In this document: one piece after another, positions 6,521-7,152 of the stretch
How positions within the stretch are numbered: the stretch's first letter is position 1
Layout of the letters: each line of letters starts with the position of its first letter
Assembly: GCA_036510735.1 (NCBI GenBank)
Contig: DATCDK010000294.1
Coordinates: 1-7,152 of the forward strand
Source of the DNA: PALSA-607 sp036510735
GTDB taxonomy: Bacteria > Actinomycetota > Actinomycetes > Acidothermales > Acidothermaceae
Direction: 5' to 3'
DNA: 7,152 nucleotides
Notes under the pieces: model-generated
Told to the model about the DNA's origin: nothing
What the model saw: the letters and a program-made list of their open reading frames with translations, nothing else
The model's database searches: none
Program-made: the position numbers and the translations under genes

Positions 6521-6768
6521 TTCCTCGATGTGCGGGCTCTCAACGACGTGGAGGTCATCGAGCACCAACGCGCCGTCGCGCGGCAAGGCGCCGAGCTCGT
6601 TGATCAAGAGTGTGAGCACCGGTTCGATCGGCGCATCAGACTGCAGGAGCGGGAGCGCACTCGCGCCAACCCCTCGCACCTCTGTCTGTAGCGCGGCGAT
6701 CAAGTACGTCCAGAACGTCGCGGGCCGGACTGATGTCAGCCGCCGAGATCGACGAATACCTTGACCAC
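6521..6768 (-). pseudogene. Frameshifted fragment of a MalT/LuxR-type ATPase regulator
   Basis: On the minus strand, 6727 down to about 6521 reads FWTYLIAALQTEVRGVGAS, then LLQSDAPIEPVLTLLINEL, then LPRDGALVLDDLHVVES. This is the familiar piece of large LuxR/MalT-type (STAND ATPase) regulators, with LVLDDLHV as the Walker B region. Immediately upstream in another frame comes SISAADISPAR, matching the family's usual SLDAADNDPAR. The join lies at CGC-GACG-TTC-TGG, where the family would read R-F-W, so a frameshift of 4 (or 1) extra bases has occurred. Full-length relatives have about 850-900 residues. The Walker A region and the C-terminal HTH are absent, so this is a decayed remnant and not a working gene. 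Its presence between aceB and the PIN-like gene suggests past rearrangement. Confidence 0.6.
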
Positions 6769-6813
6769 GACTGCGACTGGCCGCGCGGTGAGCCGCGTAC
6801 CGTAACCCCATGA
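6733..6813 (+). CDS. Possible 26-codon peptide coupled to PIN-like gene
   Basis: An ATG at 6733 opens a frame of 26 codons (MSAAEIDEYLDHDCDWPRGE and six more residues) ending in TGA at 6811-6813, which overlaps the next ATG as ATGA. That layout and its acidic start would suit an antitoxin or leader peptide before a PIN-type toxin. Against it: there is no clear Shine-Dalgarno, it is very short, and it overlaps the antisense regulator remnant. It could also be the stump of a once longer gene. I do not recognise the sequence. Confidence 0.25.
   Translation: MSAAEIDEYLDHDCDWPRGEPRTVTP
6798..6803 (+). promoter_or_regulatory. -10 box TACCGT of a likely leaderless PIN-like transcript
   Basis: TACCGT fits the actinobacterial TANNNT -10 consensus and ends 6 nt before the ATG at 6810, the spacing expected when transcription starts on the A of the start codon. 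No Shine-Dalgarno precedes that ATG, which agrees with leaderless expression. No convincing -35 box is seen 17-18 nt upstream. Confidence 0.4.
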
Positions 6814-7152
6814 CGCGCTTCGTGATTGATCCGCCGACGCTCGTTTTGCTTGCTGAGGATGGTCGTGCAATCGACCCGGCTCACCAGCTGGTCGCACCAA
6901 ACTCGATTCGCTCACAGGCGCTCGACCTGCTCCTGCAGAGCGTCAGCGCCGGCGAACTCACCGAGAAGGCAGCTCTCGAACTCCACGAGCGGATGACGGA
7001 GTTGAAGATTCGCGTGCTCGGCGACCGGGTGTCACGCCGTACCGCCTGGCGGATCGCGCGAGAGCACAACTGGCCGACGATCCGAGATGCCGAGTACCTG
7101 GCAATCGCGAAGCTCCAGGCCGATGCGCTCATCGCGACCGACCCGGAGCTGG
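6810..7152 (+). CDS. PIN-like putative toxin/ribonuclease (3' end outside window)
   Basis: The frame runs from ATG 6810 to the right edge without a stop; 114 residues are visible. The protein starts MTRFVIDPPTLVLL, a PIN-type first strand with the acidic residue D7. It continues through APNSIRSQALDLLL (29-42), then a charged helix ERMTELK, DRVSRRTAWRIAREHNW, and ends with RDAEYLAIAKLQADALIATD (92-111), the typical PIN C-terminal half with D93 and D111. VapC-type toxins of this fold cut RNA using an acidic cluster. The usual glutamate after the APS strand (E in the E-V-A-N pattern) seems replaced by Q36. This may mark a distinct PIN-like subfamily of actinobacteria rather than damage. It is probably leaderless, and an overlapping 26-codon frame precedes it. 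No standard VapB antitoxin is seen upstream. Confidence 0.65.
   Translation, partial: MTRFVIDPPTLVLLAEDGRAIDPAHQLVAPNSIRSQALDLLLQSVSAGELTEKAALELHERMTELKIRVLGDRVSRRTAWRIAREHNWPTIRDAEYLAIAKLQADALIATDPEL

Noticed and set aside
1..7152. tRNA, rRNA, CRISPR array or intact transposase
   Set aside because: Looked for cloverleaf-like arms, regularly spaced repeats and transposase motifs on both strands; none found.

Overview
The window looks like chromosomal DNA of a high-GC Gram-positive bacterium (Actinomycetota). The evidence is the GC-rich third codon positions, a RamB/ScfR-type regulator beside isocitrate lyase as in mycobacteria and relatives, several start codons with no Shine-Dalgarno but a TANNNT -10 box 6-7 nt upstream (a leaderless pattern common in this phylum), and a mycobacterial-style isocitrate lyase. 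I cannot name the genus.

Positions 1-1850 hold two tandem paralogues of a multi-membrane-span protein resembling PIG-V-type mannosyltransferases. The first is cut by the left edge (last 131 residues only) and the second is complete (547-1767). Their C-termini align without gaps, about 94 of 131 residues identical by hand count, and the duplication includes the 3' flank. After each stop codon sits a pair of inverted ends related to CTCCTCA..AA.GC. The second pair forms an 18-bp hairpin. Positions 1768-2010 are a convergent intergenic region with three stem-loops and no gene.

Positions 2011-6513 are an acetate/glyoxylate-shunt module. A RamB-like XRE regulator (minus strand, start best placed at 3483) is divergent from aceA (isocitrate lyase, 3596-4897). 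aceA overlaps aceB (malate synthase A type, 4897-6513) by one base. The 112-bp divergent promoter holds a RamB-box-like AAAGTTT site and a perfect 12-bp palindrome. The two enzymes together give both glyoxylate-bypass reactions, allowing growth on acetate or fatty acids, and the neighbouring regulator most likely senses that state.

Positions 6514-7152 are accessory in character. There is a frameshifted antisense fragment of a large MalT/LuxR-type ATPase regulator (about 6521-6768). It is followed by the 5' part of a gene for a PIN-like putative toxin/nuclease (6810 to beyond the right edge). A 26-codon reading frame overlaps the PIN gene start by ATGA but is weakly supported.

No RNA gene, CRISPR array, intact insertion sequence or obviously new multi-gene system was seen. 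The best leads are the paired inverted ends after the membrane-protein genes and the right-hand PIN-like locus.
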